Source: UBA5189 sp040389445
Lineage (GTDB): Bacteria > Chloroflexota > Limnocylindria > Limnocylindrales > CSP1-4
Length of the DNA: 64,000 nucleotides
Assembly (NCBI GenBank): GCA_040389445.1
Contig: JAZJZX010000011.1
Coordinates: 62,001 to 126,000 of the forward strand
Reading direction: 5' to 3'
This document shows, one piece after another, positions 1 to 8,873 of the stretch (position 1 is its first letter; the number at the start of each line of letters is the position of its first letter). Under the pieces are notes generated by a model that made no database searches, was not told the DNA's origin, and was given only the letters and a program-made list of their open reading frames with translations. Both the position numbers and the translations under genes were made by a program.

Positions 1-1420
1 GCGCGAAGTGGGCGAGTTCGCCCTTCTGGCGGAGGTGCGCGTCCCAGAGCTCGGCGTCTGGCACCCGTTCGATCTGTTCCCACCATCGGCTGGCCGCCGT
101 TGCAGGATCCATATGGTCGAGGTTCGCATCGAGGTGCCCCTCGAGGAGCTCGGCGATCGGCCGGCCGACCCAGGTAGGCGTATGAATGCCGTTCGTGATG
201 CCGAGGATCCTGTGGGGGACGACCTCGCGCCACGTGTCGTTGGCCGTCTCGGCGTGCAGGAGACTGACGGCGTTGGCGCCGCTCGTCAGCCGGAGGCTGA
301 ACGCGGTCATGTCGAACTGGGTGCGATCGCCGTCGGCCCCGATACCGATCTCCAGCAGCCGATCCACCGGGACCCCGCCCGTCTCGGGGCGTCCATCGCC
401 ATCGAGGAGCGGCCCGGCGATCTGTCGGACGAGCGCCGCGTCGAAGCGCTCGTTGCCGGCCGAGACGGGCGTGTGGATCGTGAAGACGCTGGTGGCCCGG
501 TTCTGGGCCAGGGCCTCGTCCAGCGTCATGCCGGCGGCGACGGCCTCCCGCGCGCGCTCGGCAAGCAGGAACGCGGAGTGGCCCTCGTTCAGGTGCCAGA
601 CCGCCGGTGCCAGACCGAGTGCCCGGATTGCTCGAACGCCCCCAACCCCGAGGACCAGTTCCTGGTGCAGGCGCATCTCGCGGCCACGGACGTACAGGAT
701 GTGGGTGATCGGTCGGTCCGCCCGATGGTTTTCGGGCGTATCCGTATCGAGCAGCAGCACGGGGACACGCCCGACCTGGGCCGTCCAGACATCGACCCGG
801 ACATCCCGGCCGGGAAGCTGGACCGACACGGTCAGCGGATCGCCGGCTCGATCGAGCGCGCGAACCAGGGGCAGCCTGGACAGGTCGTAGTTGGGATAGG
901 CGTGTTCCTGATGGCCGTCGGCGTCGATGGTCTGGCGGAAATAGCCACGTCGATAGAGCAGACCGACGCCCACCAGCGGCAGGGCCATGTCGCTGGCCGT
1001 CTTCAGGTGATCACCGGCGAGGACGCCGAGTCCCCCTGAGTAGATGCCGAGGGATTCGTGGATCCCGTACTCCGCGCAGAAGTAGGCGATCGGCCCGGCC
1101 AGTTCGCTCGCGTGGCGCTCATGAAACCAGTGGTCGCGGCCATTCGCGAGATAGCGATCGAACGCGCCGATCACCTCGCTGTAGGCGGTCATGAAATCCG
1201 AGTTGTCCAGGAAGTCCGCCCATCGGATCGGGCTGGCCAGAACCGCGATCGGATTGTGATTGCGGCTCCACGCGATGGGGTCGAGACGGCTGAAGAGCGC
1301 CTTGGCGCTCGGGTGCCATGCCCAGTACAGGTTGTAGGCAAGCCGCTCGAGTCCCTCGAGGGTCGGGGGCACGCGCACGACGGCCGGCCGCAGCGACGGA
1401 ATGCGGACGAGGGGATCCAT
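1..1420 (-). CDS. glgP: Alpha-glucan (glycogen) phosphorylase, N-terminal part (cut by window edge)
   Basis: Phosphorolysis of alpha-1,4-glucan to glucose-1-phosphate in the cytoplasm (GT35 family). About 473 codons are visible from an ATG at 1420 with no stop before base 1, so the C-terminal part with the PLP lysine is missing. Reading the minus strand shows an N-terminal domain of the short actinobacterial/archaeal phosphorylase type (LAYNLYWAWHP near residue 27), then FCAEYGIHESLGIYSGGLG near residue 115, WHLNEGHSAFL near residue 280 and FTIHTPVSAGNERF near residue 312, all typical of this branch. It is transcribed away from glgA across about 210 bp, so the pair probably handles glycogen synthesis and breakdown. 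The plus-strand open frame over this region is an antisense shadow. Family assignment is certain; the exact start is likely. Confidence 0.93.
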   Translation of the reverse strand, partial: MDPLVRIPSLRPAVVRVPPTLEGLERLAYNLYWAWHPSAKALFSRLDPIAWSRNHNPIAVLASPIRWADFLDNSDFMTAYSEVIGAFDRYLANGRDHWFHERHASELAGPIAYFCAEYGIHESLGIYSGGLGVLAGDHLKTASDMALPLVGVGLLYRRGYFRQTIDADGHQEHAYPNYDLSRLPLVRALDRAGDPLTVSVQLPGRDVRVDVWTAQVGRVPVLLLDTDTPENHRADRPITHILYVRGREMRLHQELVLGVGGVRAIRALGLAPAVWHLNEGHSAFLLAERAREAVAAGMTLDEALAQNRATSVFTIHTPVSAGNERFDAALVRQIAGPLLDGDGRPETGGVPVDRLLEIGIGADGDRTQFDMTAFSLRLTSGANAVSLLHAETANDTWREVVPHRILGITNGIHTPTWVGRPIAELLEGHLDANLDHMDPATAASRWWEQIERVPDAELWDAHLRQKGELAHFA

Positions 1421-1629
1421 TCGCCGGGCATTGTACCGGTTCAGCAAGGTCGGACGAGCAATGTGGTACCTGCCGGCGGCGGACCGGCGGCGGCCGCGGG
1501 AAGCGGCGGCCGACGGGGGAGCGGGCGGGGGGCGCGGCGGCCCGGGGGCCGGGACAGCCGGTCCCGCTTACCGGTCCGCGGATCGGCGAACGGATGCAGA
1601 GCGCGGACCGACACAGGTACGCTGTCCGC

Positions 1630-3174
1630 GTGTCAATCCGTGTCGCCTTCCTGGCCGCCGAGTGTGAACCGTGGGCCAAGACGGGCGGCCTTGCAGACGT
1701 CGTCGACGCACTGGCCCGCGCCCTCGGATCCATGCCCGAGGGCGATCTCGAGGTACCGGTCGACGTCTTCCTTCCGAAGTATCGTGGGGTGAGCGCCCCG
1801 CCAGATCGCGTGCTCGGTCAGCGAGCTGTTCGCGTGTCTGACCCGCGTGCCGGCGGGACGGCAACGACGTCGGTGGACATCATCGACGTCCGGGCTGATG
1901 GATACCGTCTGCGTCTGGTGGATCATCCCGCATCGTTCGACCGGGCAGGCGGGTATTACGGCGATGCGAACGGCGATTTCCCCGATAACGCAGGACGGTT
2001 CGCGCTGTTCTGCCGGGCGGCGCTCGAAGTCCTGCGCGTGGAAGGCCGAGTGCCCGACGTCCTGCATCTGCACGACTGGCACGCCGCCCCGGCCGTGCGC
2101 TACGCCGCCGGGGTCGCCGCCCCGACCGTGCGCTCCGCCGCCGGAGCCGCCGGGGCCGCCGGGGCCGCCGAACCACCGCGTCCCGCGATGCTCCTGACGG
2201 TGCACAACCTGGCCTATCACGGGTGGACGCCACCCGACCGCGTCGCCGAGCTGGGCACCGAGTGGGTCGCCGCAACTCCGCCGTCCAAAGGGGTCGATCT
2301 CCTGCGTGCGGGCATCGCCGGCGCCGACCTCGTCAACACGGTCAGCCCCGGATTCGCCGCAGAGGCCCTGACGGCGGGGTTCGGCATGGGCCTCGATCGT
2401 GATCTCCGCAAGCGAGGGGATCGTTTCTTCGGGATCCTCAACGGGCTCGACACGGACCTGTGGAATCCCGCCAGCGACCCCGTGATCGCGGCTCCCTATT
2501 CCGGAGCAAATCGCGCGGGCAAGGCGGTCTGCAGGTCGGACCTCCTCGCGCGTCTCGGAATGGACCCGACCGATGGCGGGCCCGTCCTCGGCATGATCGG
2601 GCGCCTGGATCCGCAGAAGGGCTTCGACCTCCTCGCTGATGCGGCAACGCGGCTCCTCGCCGACGGCGTCCGGCTGGTCGTGCAGGGATCCGGTCCGCCG
2701 GCGTTGGTCGCCGGCCTGCGGGCCCTGGCCGACGAGCGGCCGGATCGCGTGGCCCTGATCGAGCGGTTTGACCGGGAGATGGCACGACGGATCTACGCCG
2801 GTGTCGACGGGTTCCTGATGCCCTCACGGTTCGAGCCCTGCGGGACCGGCCAGATGGTGTCGCTGCGCTACGGAACACCGCCGATCGTCCACGCCACGGG
2901 TGGCCTTGCCGACACGGTGATCGACGAGCACGACCATCCGGGGTCAGGGACGGGCTTCGTGTTCAGACACCCTACCGCGGATGGGCTTCTCTGGGCGTGC
3001 CGTGAATTTGTGGCCCGGTTCCGGGCAGCCGGTCCGGCTTGGGAGGCCCTGGTCGATCGGGGGATGGCCGTGGACTTCGACTGGCGAACCGCCTCGGCGC
3101 CCGCCTATGTGGCGGCCTACAAACGGGCTGTGGCGCTCCGCGCGTCGGCGGCCTCGAGGTCGCGCCACCGCTGA
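1630..3174 (+). CDS. glgA: Glycogen/starch synthase
   Basis: Transfers glucose from ADP-glucose (or UDP-glucose) to growing alpha-1,4-glucan (GT5). The protein has 514 residues from the GTG at 1630; the frame is open further upstream, but the family N-terminus begins here (VAFLAAECEPWAKTGGLADV, with the nucleotide-sugar-binding KTGGL at residues 17-21). The GT5 C-terminal half shows GRLDPQKGFDLL and SRFEPCGTGQM followed by GTPPIVHATGGLADTV, the usual catalytic/nucleotide site. An Ala/Gly/Pro-rich stretch (around 2095-2190, with GAAGAAGAAE) inflates the N-terminal domain by a short repeat expansion. It is divergent from glgP. An in-frame ATG at 1594 is an alternative start, but the family alignment favours 1630. 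Confidence 0.92.
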   Translation: MSIRVAFLAAECEPWAKTGGLADVVDALARALGSMPEGDLEVPVDVFLPKYRGVSAPPDRVLGQRAVRVSDPRAGGTATTSVDIIDVRADGYRLRLVDHPASFDRAGGYYGDANGDFPDNAGRFALFCRAALEVLRVEGRVPDVLHLHDWHAAPAVRYAAGVAAPTVRSAAGAAGAAGAAEPPRPAMLLTVHNLAYHGWTPPDRVAELGTEWVAATPPSKGVDLLRAGIAGADLVNTVSPGFAAEALTAGFGMGLDRDLRKRGDRFFGILNGLDTDLWNPASDPVIAAPYSGANRAGKAVCRSDLLARLGMDPTDGGPVLGMIGRLDPQKGFDLLADAATRLLADGVRLVVQGSGPPALVAGLRALADERPDRVALIERFDREMARRIYAGVDGFLMPSRFEPCGTGQMVSLRYGTPPIVHATGGLADTVIDEHDHPGSGTGFVFRHPTADGLLWACREFVARFRAAGPAWEALVDRGMAVDFDWRTASAPAYVAAYKRAVALRASAASRSRHR

Positions 3175-3300
3175 CACGGCCACGGCCGCGCGCCATCCTG
3201 CTGATCGCGCCCCTGCCGCGCCCGGCCGGCACGGCCCCCGTCCGGCCCGGCCCACCGCCGCCCCCCGCCGCGCGCCCGGTACCGCCGGCGCAGCCCCGGT

Positions 3301-3418
3301 GATGCAGCAAACGCATCATTCTCCTCGCGACCGAGCGTGTCACGCAGACGGTTCCGACGATTTCGCGTGCGTGACGAGCGTGCTCGATACCGGAATGCGC
3401 TCGGAAACGCATCAGCTC
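3301..3418 (+). repeat. Dispersed 117-bp element, copy 1
   Basis: Starts with GATGC and ends with the family 3' block in a variant form (ATGCGCTCGGAAACGCATCA, 17 of 20 bases matching the block in copies 3-6). An internal CGAG-CGTG-CTCG hairpin lies near the middle right. This copy and its twin at 3506 are the most divergent members. The plus strand is open across the element (peptide beginning MQQTHHSPRDRACHA and containing CVTSV and MRSET). Confidence 0.85.
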
Positions 3419-3505
3419 GGCGCGGGGGCGAGACCGCCGCCGCCCCGCCGCCGCGCCCACCGCCGCCCCCCGCCGCGCGCCCGGTACCGCCGGCGCAGCC
3501 CCGGT

Positions 3506-3623
3506 GATGCAGCAAACGCATCATTCTCCTCGCGACCGAGCGTGTCACGCAGACGGTTCCGACGATTTCGCGTGCGTGACGAGCGTGCTCGATACCGGAA
3601 TGCGCTCGGAAACGCATCAGCTC
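3506..3623 (+). repeat. Dispersed 117-bp element, copy 2
   Basis: Identical to copy 1 as part of the 176-bp duplication. It lies in the same orientation as all other copies in the window. Confidence 0.85.
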
Positions 3624-3797
3624 GGCGCGGGCGAGACCGGCGGGGGGCGAGACCGGCGGCGGGCGAGACCGGCGGGGGCACGAGGGCGAGACCTGCCGCC
3701 GTACCCGAGCGGCAAGCTGCCGCGGCTGCCGCGGCCCCCGCCGCCGCCCCGCCCGGCCGGCACGGCCCCGGTACCGCGTCCGCGGGTCATCCCGGCC

Positions 3798-4754
3798 TCA
3801 GGACATGAGTGCCCGCAGGATCGCGAGGATCGTGGCCTCGGGGTACAGGCGTTGGGGCGAATGCGGGGCGTCGGCGATCGTGATGACGTGGTCCGCTCCG
3901 AACCTCGCGGCGAATGCCGGCACGGCCTCGTCCGGGATCAGGCCCCCTTGCGCGAACTCGCCACGGATGAGCCAGACCGGAACATCCCGTGCCGCGGGAT
4001 CGGCCAGGGCGCCGAGTCCGCCGTCCCAGTCGCCGTTCTCGAGGAGGATCGCCCGGGCAGCCTCGACATCGAACTGGGTCAGCCCCAGCGCCTTGGCTTC
4101 GATGTCTCCATCGGACCAGCCCGGATTGGAAGATCGGATGGCCGTCACCGCTTCGTGGAGCGTCGCATACGGGCGTTCGAGTGGGTCGTGGGTCATGCGT
4201 TCCATGGCCGTTACCGGCAGGGCAGGCGGATCCAGGAGGACCAGTCGTTCCGGTCGCAGGCCGGCGGCCGGCAGGGCGGCCACGACCATGCCACCCCATG
4301 AGTGGCCCAGAACCACGAGGCCCGGTCGATCGAGGTCTGCGGTCCGGATCCATGCCGCCAGATCCGTGGCGGTCTCGCCAAAACGATGGCGGCCCTGCCA
4401 GTGGCCGGTCCGCCCATGCCCCGGGAGGTCCACCGCGACGACGTGGCGCCCGGCCGCGGCGAGGGCCGGAGCCACGCGCCAGAACGTTTCCGCGTTCGAG
4501 GTCACACCGTGAACGAGGACCACCGGCGGCCTCGCGGCGTCACCCCACTCGGCGAGCGCCCATGGAATGCCGCCGGACATCACCGTCCTCCGTCGCGCCC
4601 CGGACAGGTCCGGCGTGGCCGCGTCCATCGCACGCACGACCTCGCGCGGCAGGTCCGCGGAAGTCGCCCGGAGCGGATCCGCAGCAGTCGTCCGGAGCAG
4701 GTCCGCAGCAGTCGCCCGGAGCGAATTGGGGAGGCCCGGGCCGTTCGTGGTCAT
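3798..4754 (-). CDS. Alpha/beta-fold hydrolase
   Basis: A 318-residue serine hydrolase of the alpha/beta-hydrolase superfamily; substrate unknown. The oxyanion region VVLVHGVTSNAETFW, the nucleophile elbow VVLGHSWGG and a late ADAPHSPQ histidine give a plausible catalytic triad. The start ATG at 4754 gives MTTNGPG. The N-terminus before the fold contains three imperfect copies of a nine-residue unit (RATAADLL, RTTAADPL, RATSADLP), coded by a 27-bp tandem repeat around 4650-4730, probably a non-functional expansion. It is divergent from the ACT gene across 94 bp. Family certain, role unknown. Confidence 0.85.
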   Translation of the reverse strand: MTTNGPGLPNSLRATAADLLRTTAADPLRATSADLPREVVRAMDAATPDLSGARRRTVMSGGIPWALAEWGDAARPPVVLVHGVTSNAETFWRVAPALAAAGRHVVAVDLPGHGRTGHWQGRHRFGETATDLAAWIRTADLDRPGLVVLGHSWGGMVVAALPAAGLRPERLVLLDPPALPVTAMERMTHDPLERPYATLHEAVTAIRSSNPGWSDGDIEAKALGLTQFDVEAARAILLENGDWDGGLGALADPAARDVPVWLIRGEFAQGGLIPDEAVPAFAARFGADHVITIADAPHSPQRLYPEATILAILRALMS

Positions 4755-4848
4755 GACACGATCGTAGCGGGGTCGCGGCACCGGTGCCCCGGGGCCGGTA
4801 GGATGGACATCAGGGCGCCGATCGAGGTGTCGACACGCGGAGGGCGGC

Positions 4849-5238
4849 ATGGCCAATCAGTTCGTGGTCCAGTTGAAGAACGAACCCGGCGCGATGGCCA
4901 ACCTTGCCGAATCGCTCGCTGCTCGCGGTGTGGACCTGCGGGCCATCGGCGGCGGCGGGATCGGTGGAGCCGGCCACGTGATCATGACGACCGCCGATGA
5001 CGACGCCACGCGCCAGGTCCTCGACGAAGGCGAGTACGTCTACGTCGAAGGTGAATCGATCCTCGCGGAGGTGGACGACCGACCAGGCGGCATGGCCAGG
5101 CTTTCCCGTGCCCTGGCCGATGCCGGCGTCAACATCTACGGCCACCTGTTCCTGGGCCGCTGGGGCGATCGCGCCATGTTCGCGTTCGTGGTCGACCAGC
5201 CGGAGATCGCTCGCCCGATCCTCGAGCGCAAGGGCTGA
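4849..5238 (+). CDS. Small tandem ACT-domain protein
   Basis: A 129-residue cytoplasmic protein consisting only of two ACT-like modules, roughly residues 4-65 (FVVQLKNEPGAMANLAESLA) and 70-126 (SILAEVDDRPGGMARLSRAL). ACT modules bind amino acids or similar small ligands and regulate enzymes, but no enzyme domain is attached. The ATG at 4849 has a GGAGGG-like Shine-Dalgarno about 5 bases upstream. Stand-alone ACT proteins of this length are common in Actinobacteria and Chloroflexota and are mostly uncharacterised. Nearest neighbours (a hydrolase and a tRNA) give no clue to the ligand. Confidence 0.8.
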   Translation: MANQFVVQLKNEPGAMANLAESLAARGVDLRAIGGGGIGGAGHVIMTTADDDATRQVLDEGEYVYVEGESILAEVDDRPGGMARLSRALADAGVNIYGHLFLGRWGDRAMFAFVVDQPEIARPILERKG

Positions 5239-5381
5239 CCGCCCCCGGGCCTGACGCTCGGCGATTCGCCCCGGGCCACGCCCCACGGCCCAACATTCGG
5301 GCGTCCTCGATCCGGCCGACGCGCGTCATCCACGCCGGGCGCGCATTCCAGGCCCGGCGCGCATTCCCGCGATGGCGGTGA

Positions 5382-5457
5382 TGGAGCGGGAGACGAGGTT
5401 CGAACTCGCGACATTCAGCTTGGAAGGCTGACGCTCTGCCAACTGAGCTACTCCCGC
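5382..5457 (-). tRNA. tRNA-Gly(UCC)
   Basis: On the minus strand a 76-nt cloverleaf begins GCGGGAGTAGCTCAGTTGG at 5457. The acceptor arm GCGGGAG pairs with CTCCCGC, followed by discriminator T and an encoded CCA (5382-5384). The anticodon stem TCAGC/GCTGA encloses loop CTTCCAA, anticodon TCC. The T arm is GCGAG-TTCGAAC-CTCGT. The discriminator U and stem agree with bacterial glycine tRNAs. Confidence 0.97.
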
Positions 5458-5582
5458 CCGGGCAGCGTCGCCGGGGCGACGGCGGCCAGAGCCTAGCATG
5501 GACCGTCGCAGGCGGCCGGCAACCTCCTGGCAGTTCGACCCGTATTGCCGTGTGATATCGCATCGGCTGGAGGATCGGATGC

Positions 5583-5744
5583 TTGCAGGTTCCGGACGCC
5601 TTTCGGATCGCCTACGTCACGACGCCCGACGGCCCGATCCTCCTCCTGCTCAGCCTTGATGGCGAAGGGTCGGCCGAGACGCGGTTCGTGTTCGGATCGA
5701 TCCTGGGATCCCTGACCTTGCGCGGCGTGCCGACGGCGCCCTGA
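5583..5744 (+). pseudogene. Possible C-terminal gene remnant (53 codons, no ATG/GTG)
   Basis: Between the tRNA and the next gene, one frame stays open and reads like the end of a protein: AFRIAYVTTPDGPILLLLS followed by a charged segment and GSILGSLTLR, ending in TGA at 5742-5744. The only upstream initiator before an in-frame stop is a TTG at 5583 with GGAGG nine bases before it. It could be a tiny TTG-started gene, but it reads more like the surviving tail of a decayed lipoprotein or transporter gene. The rest of 5458-5775 shows nothing. Confidence 0.3.
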
Positions 5745-5775
5745 ACGCCGGAGAAGGGCGGTACCATCGCGATCG

Positions 5776-7965
5776 ATGGACGCTCCACCCGCCGAGCGCA
5801 CGCCGGGCGAACGGATCGTCGCTCTTGCGCCCCTCGTCGGGCTGTTCGCCATCGGCGTGGGCCTGGTGGTCCTTGGCCCGAGCGACATCGGATTCCAGGC
5901 CGGTCCGGCGCTGACGGCGCTCGCCACCTGGATCCCCGTGACCCTGCCCGGCGGCCTGCTGGTCCTTCTGGTCACGATGGCCGATGTCGGTGCCGGCGTC
6001 GTGATCGCTCGCGGCCTTCGCGGGCGGCCGTTCGAGCGGATCGACGAAGCGATCCTGCAGGGATTCGCCTTCGCCGTGATCAAGGACGTCATGCTCCTCG
6101 GGGTCCTCGCCGGGAGTGGCCTGTTCATCCAGCCGATCCTGCTGGCGGTCGAGATGCTCCTGCTCGGCGCAGGTGTGTTCCGTTTTCGGCCCATTCTCCA
6201 GAACGACGCGTTTCCGGGAGTGGGCCGGGTCACCTTCTTCGGAGTCCTCATCGTGGTGGTCTGGGCTTCGCCGATCCTGCTCCAGCTCGCTTCACCGGTC
6301 GTACCGTTCATCGACGTCCTGCCGAACCACGTCGCACCGGCCGAGCACCTGCGCACCTTCGGCACGTTGAGCCTGCTGACCGACACGCAATCGCCGATCT
6401 ACGGTTCGTCGCGGATCTTCATCGGGTACACGGCCTTTGCCGGAATGGTGACCTCGATCTCCGGGCTTCCCGCCGGTCAGGCACTCGCCGGTCTGATCCT
6501 GCCGTCGACCCTGCTCGTCGCCGTGGCCGTCCATCGGCTTGCCCGTGCCCTCGGGGGTTCGAGGATCACCGGATGGGCACTCCTTCTGTTTGCGATCACG
6601 GCCCCTTTCGCCCGCCTCGGCGATGCTCGAGCAACGGTCATCGTCCTTCCCCTGGTGGCCCTGGTGCTCGCGGGCGTCGCAGAGCGGATCGCCGAGAGTT
6701 CCGCGCTGGTTGGTCCGCCATCGGTTGAGGGTTCCGCGGCCGACCGACGCAGCCGGTATGGCGCGCCGATCATGGCCGGCCTGGGTCTCGGCGCCGCGCT
6801 CCTGATGCATCCGGCCGTCGGCTCACTGGCCGCGCTCACCCTCCTCATAACGGTGCTCCTGCGACCGGCAGCAGGAGGCCTGGTCATACCGGCCCTCGGG
6901 ATCGGGGCCGTGGTCGCCGTGCCGCAGCTCGCAACCACCGTCGGTGTTCCGCTTCCGCCGGTCGCACTCGTCGCCGGCCTCCTGGGCGGGGTGGCGGTGG
7001 GCGTGGCCCTGGTCCCCGCCGCTGCCTGGCATGCTCGTCTCATCAGGCTCGGGCGTCTGCTGCTCATCCCCCTTGGCCTTGGGTCGATCGCGAGCATCGG
7101 CGCGCTCGTCCCCGCCGCCGGCGCAGGTGCCGAACCGCTCCTGTCGGTGATGGAGCTGTCCACGGTCGCGGCCCTCGTGGCCGTCGGCCTGCGCGCGCCG
7201 GCCGCTCGACAGCCGGTCGTCTGGGCCGCCCTCGGCGCGGGCTTCGGGGTCGCGATGCTCACCCAGCTCGTGCCGACCGAAGGAGCCGGACTGCTCGGCG
7301 AGGCGCTTCGATTCGAGTTGCCGAAGACCCTCCACTACTGGGTGCCGGCCATGATGGCGATCCTCGCGGCAGCCGGTCTCGACGCGCTCGTCACCCACCG
7401 GTCCATCCCCGCGATCATTCGCGGAGGAGTGGCCGTCGCGTTCCTCGCGATGGCAGCGCTGCCGATCCGCGCGGCTCCCATCGATTGGCTCTGGCTGGGG
7501 GAGCACCGGTACAGCGAGACTCTCTCGATCGCGATGCGCGCGGTCCAGAACGGGTTCTGGCGCAACTATCCGGATACGCGGTACGTGGTCGATGGGCCGC
7601 GCCGGGAGATCCTCGACGCCGTGCGAGCCGAGATCGATGCCGGAAGGATCGGCCCGGACACGCCGATCCTTCACGTCGCCCGCTCATTCCAGCAATGGCA
7701 GGCGACGCCGATCGGCGTCTTCGATGGGGTTACCGAGACCACCGTCACACCGGACGCGGTGGTCAACATTCATACCGTCGGGGGGCGGCTCCGTCCGCTG
7801 GATGACCTTGCCGGGCTCCTTGCCGGGGGTGCCTACCCGTACGTGCTGCTGGAACCGAGCCCGGACGATCTCCCTGCCGATGTTCGGGACATGATCGTGG
7901 CGGCGAGCTACTCCCCGGTCTTCCGAAACGGGCAGGGAGAGCTCTTCTCCCTTGCCGGGCGGTGA
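5776..7965 (+). CDS. Large polytopic membrane protein, unknown function
   Basis: A 729-residue integral membrane protein. Some 14-16 hydrophobic segments are spread over residues 15-560 (for example IVALAPLVGLFAIGVGLVVL and VALVAGLLGGVAVGVALVP). A soluble C-terminal part of about 170 residues follows, with NYPDTRYVVDGPRREILDAV and VARSFQQWQATPIGVFDG. The layout, many helices then an extracytoplasmic tail, resembles GT-C type glycosyltransferases or flippases, but I recognise no catalytic motif and make no functional claim. The start ATG at 5776 follows GGAGAAGGGCGG. It is monocistronic. Confidence 0.75.
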   Translation: MDAPPAERTPGERIVALAPLVGLFAIGVGLVVLGPSDIGFQAGPALTALATWIPVTLPGGLLVLLVTMADVGAGVVIARGLRGRPFERIDEAILQGFAFAVIKDVMLLGVLAGSGLFIQPILLAVEMLLLGAGVFRFRPILQNDAFPGVGRVTFFGVLIVVVWASPILLQLASPVVPFIDVLPNHVAPAEHLRTFGTLSLLTDTQSPIYGSSRIFIGYTAFAGMVTSISGLPAGQALAGLILPSTLLVAVAVHRLARALGGSRITGWALLLFAITAPFARLGDARATVIVLPLVALVLAGVAERIAESSALVGPPSVEGSAADRRSRYGAPIMAGLGLGAALLMHPAVGSLAALTLLITVLLRPAAGGLVIPALGIGAVVAVPQLATTVGVPLPPVALVAGLLGGVAVGVALVPAAAWHARLIRLGRLLLIPLGLGSIASIGALVPAAGAGAEPLLSVMELSTVAALVAVGLRAPAARQPVVWAALGAGFGVAMLTQLVPTEGAGLLGEALRFELPKTLHYWVPAMMAILAAAGLDALVTHRSIPAIIRGGVAVAFLAMAALPIRAAPIDWLWLGEHRYSETLSIAMRAVQNGFWRNYPDTRYVVDGPRREILDAVRAEIDAGRIGPDTPILHVARSFQQWQATPIGVFDGVTETTVTPDAVVNIHTVGGRLRPLDDLAGLLAGGAYPYVLLEPSPDDLPADVRDMIVAASYSPVFRNGQGELFSLAGR

Positions 7966-8085
7966 GCTCGGGGGTCCCACGAGCGGGCTGACGGCCGGCG
8001 GCAGTGGGTGACGACCGACGGGCAGCCGGCAGCCCGCGCCGGCATCCGGGTTGACGGCAGCGTCGCGCGCGCGGACCATCCGAGC

Positions 8086-8460
8086 ATGCCCATCCTTCTC
8101 GTCGCCCTCGGAGGTGCAGCCGGAGCCGTCACCCGCTACGTCGTGGATGGGATCGTCAGCGATCGCGCGGGTGGAGCCTTCCCGTGGGGCACGCTGCTGA
8201 TCAACCTGTCCGGCTCGGCGTTGCTCGGGTTGCTCTTTGCCCTGGCGATCGAGCGAGGGGTGCTGCCGGCCTCGGTCCGCGCCCCACTCATGATCGGGTT
8301 CTTGGGCGCCTACACCACCTTTTCGACGCTCATGCTGGAGAGCTGGCGCCTCTGGGAGGATGGAGCGGTCGGCCTCGCGGCCCTGAATGCGTTCGGATCC
8401 GTGGCCCTCGGGCTGGTCGCCGTGTTCGTCGGCCTCACGATCGGGAGGGCATTGGCGTGA
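8086..8460 (+). CDS. crcB: Fluoride ion channel CrcB
   Basis: A 124-residue four-helix Fluc/CrcB protein that exports fluoride as a dual-topology dimer. Family motifs are present: GGAAGAVTRY near the N-terminus, WGTLLINLSGSALLGLL, and GFLGAYTTFSTLMLESW, which includes the GxxxxTTFST pore segment. The ATG at 8086 (MPILLVALGG) is the family start; the frame is open upstream, but that part has no family character. The stop overlaps the GTG start of the DUF190 gene (GTGA), so the two are translationally coupled. I looked for a fluoride riboswitch upstream and did not find a convincing one. Confidence 0.93.
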   Translation: MPILLVALGGAAGAVTRYVVDGIVSDRAGGAFPWGTLLINLSGSALLGLLFALAIERGVLPASVRAPLMIGFLGAYTTFSTLMLESWRLWEDGAVGLAALNAFGSVALGLVAVFVGLTIGRALA

Positions 8461-8810
8461 AGATCGAAGGCACCGGACTGCTGGCCCGGATCTACATCGG
8501 CGAATCAGACACCTGGCAGGGCCGGCCGCTGTACGAGGCGATCGTCCACCTCCTGCGCGAGCGGGGCCTGGCCGGCGCAACGGTGCTCCGCGGGATCGAG
8601 GGATACGGCGCGAAACAGCACCTCCACACCACGCGGATCCTCAGATTGTCGTCCGATCTCCCCGTCCTGATCGAGGTCGTGGACGCGGAGGAGCGTGTCC
8701 GGGCCATCCTCCCGGAGCTCGATTCGATGGTGACCGGCGGCATGATCACGCTCGAGCGGGTGGAGGTGATCGCGTACCGGGCGGATGGCGAGCGACCCCC
8801 GAGCACCTGA
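8457..8810 (+). CDS. DUF190 family protein (CrcB-associated)
   Basis: A 117-residue protein of the DUF190 family, a PII-like ferredoxin-fold group often found next to crcB. Typical features are the N-terminal GTGLLARIYIGESDTWQGRPL, the central ERGLAGATVLRGIEGYG, and LPVLIEVVDAEERVRAILP. It starts with GTG at 8457 inside the crcB stop (4-base overlap), so it is expected to be made with CrcB and may sense or modulate fluoride export. No enzymatic residues are recognised. Its biochemical role is not established. Confidence 0.88.
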   Translation: MKIEGTGLLARIYIGESDTWQGRPLYEAIVHLLRERGLAGATVLRGIEGYGAKQHLHTTRILRLSSDLPVLIEVVDAEERVRAILPELDSMVTGGMITLERVEVIAYRADGERPPST

Positions 8811-8873
8811 TCGGGTCCAGGTGGCCCGCGAAGTCGGCGAAGTCCGCGCTGTCCGCAACGCCGGGGTGAGGCC

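Larger units (their letters stand above)
3251..3631. repeat. Direct duplication: two perfect 176-bp copies, period 205 bp
   Basis: Bases 3251-3426 recur at 3456-3631 without a visible difference, separated by 29 bp of GC-rich sequence. Each copy carries one example of the dispersed 117-bp element (3301-3418 and 3506-3623) plus its upstream flank. The whole 3175-3797 interval between glgA and the alpha/beta hydrolase holds only this repeat and low-complexity CCG-rich sequence; I see no gene. The perfect identity implies a recent duplication. Confidence 0.95.

Noticed and set aside
8..1039. A 343-codon plus-strand open frame at the window start
   Set aside because: Antisense to glgP, whose motifs are unmistakable on the minus strand.
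7966..8085. Fluoride riboswitch ahead of crcB
   Set aside because: The short GC-rich leader shows no sequence that I can match to the crcB-motif consensus.
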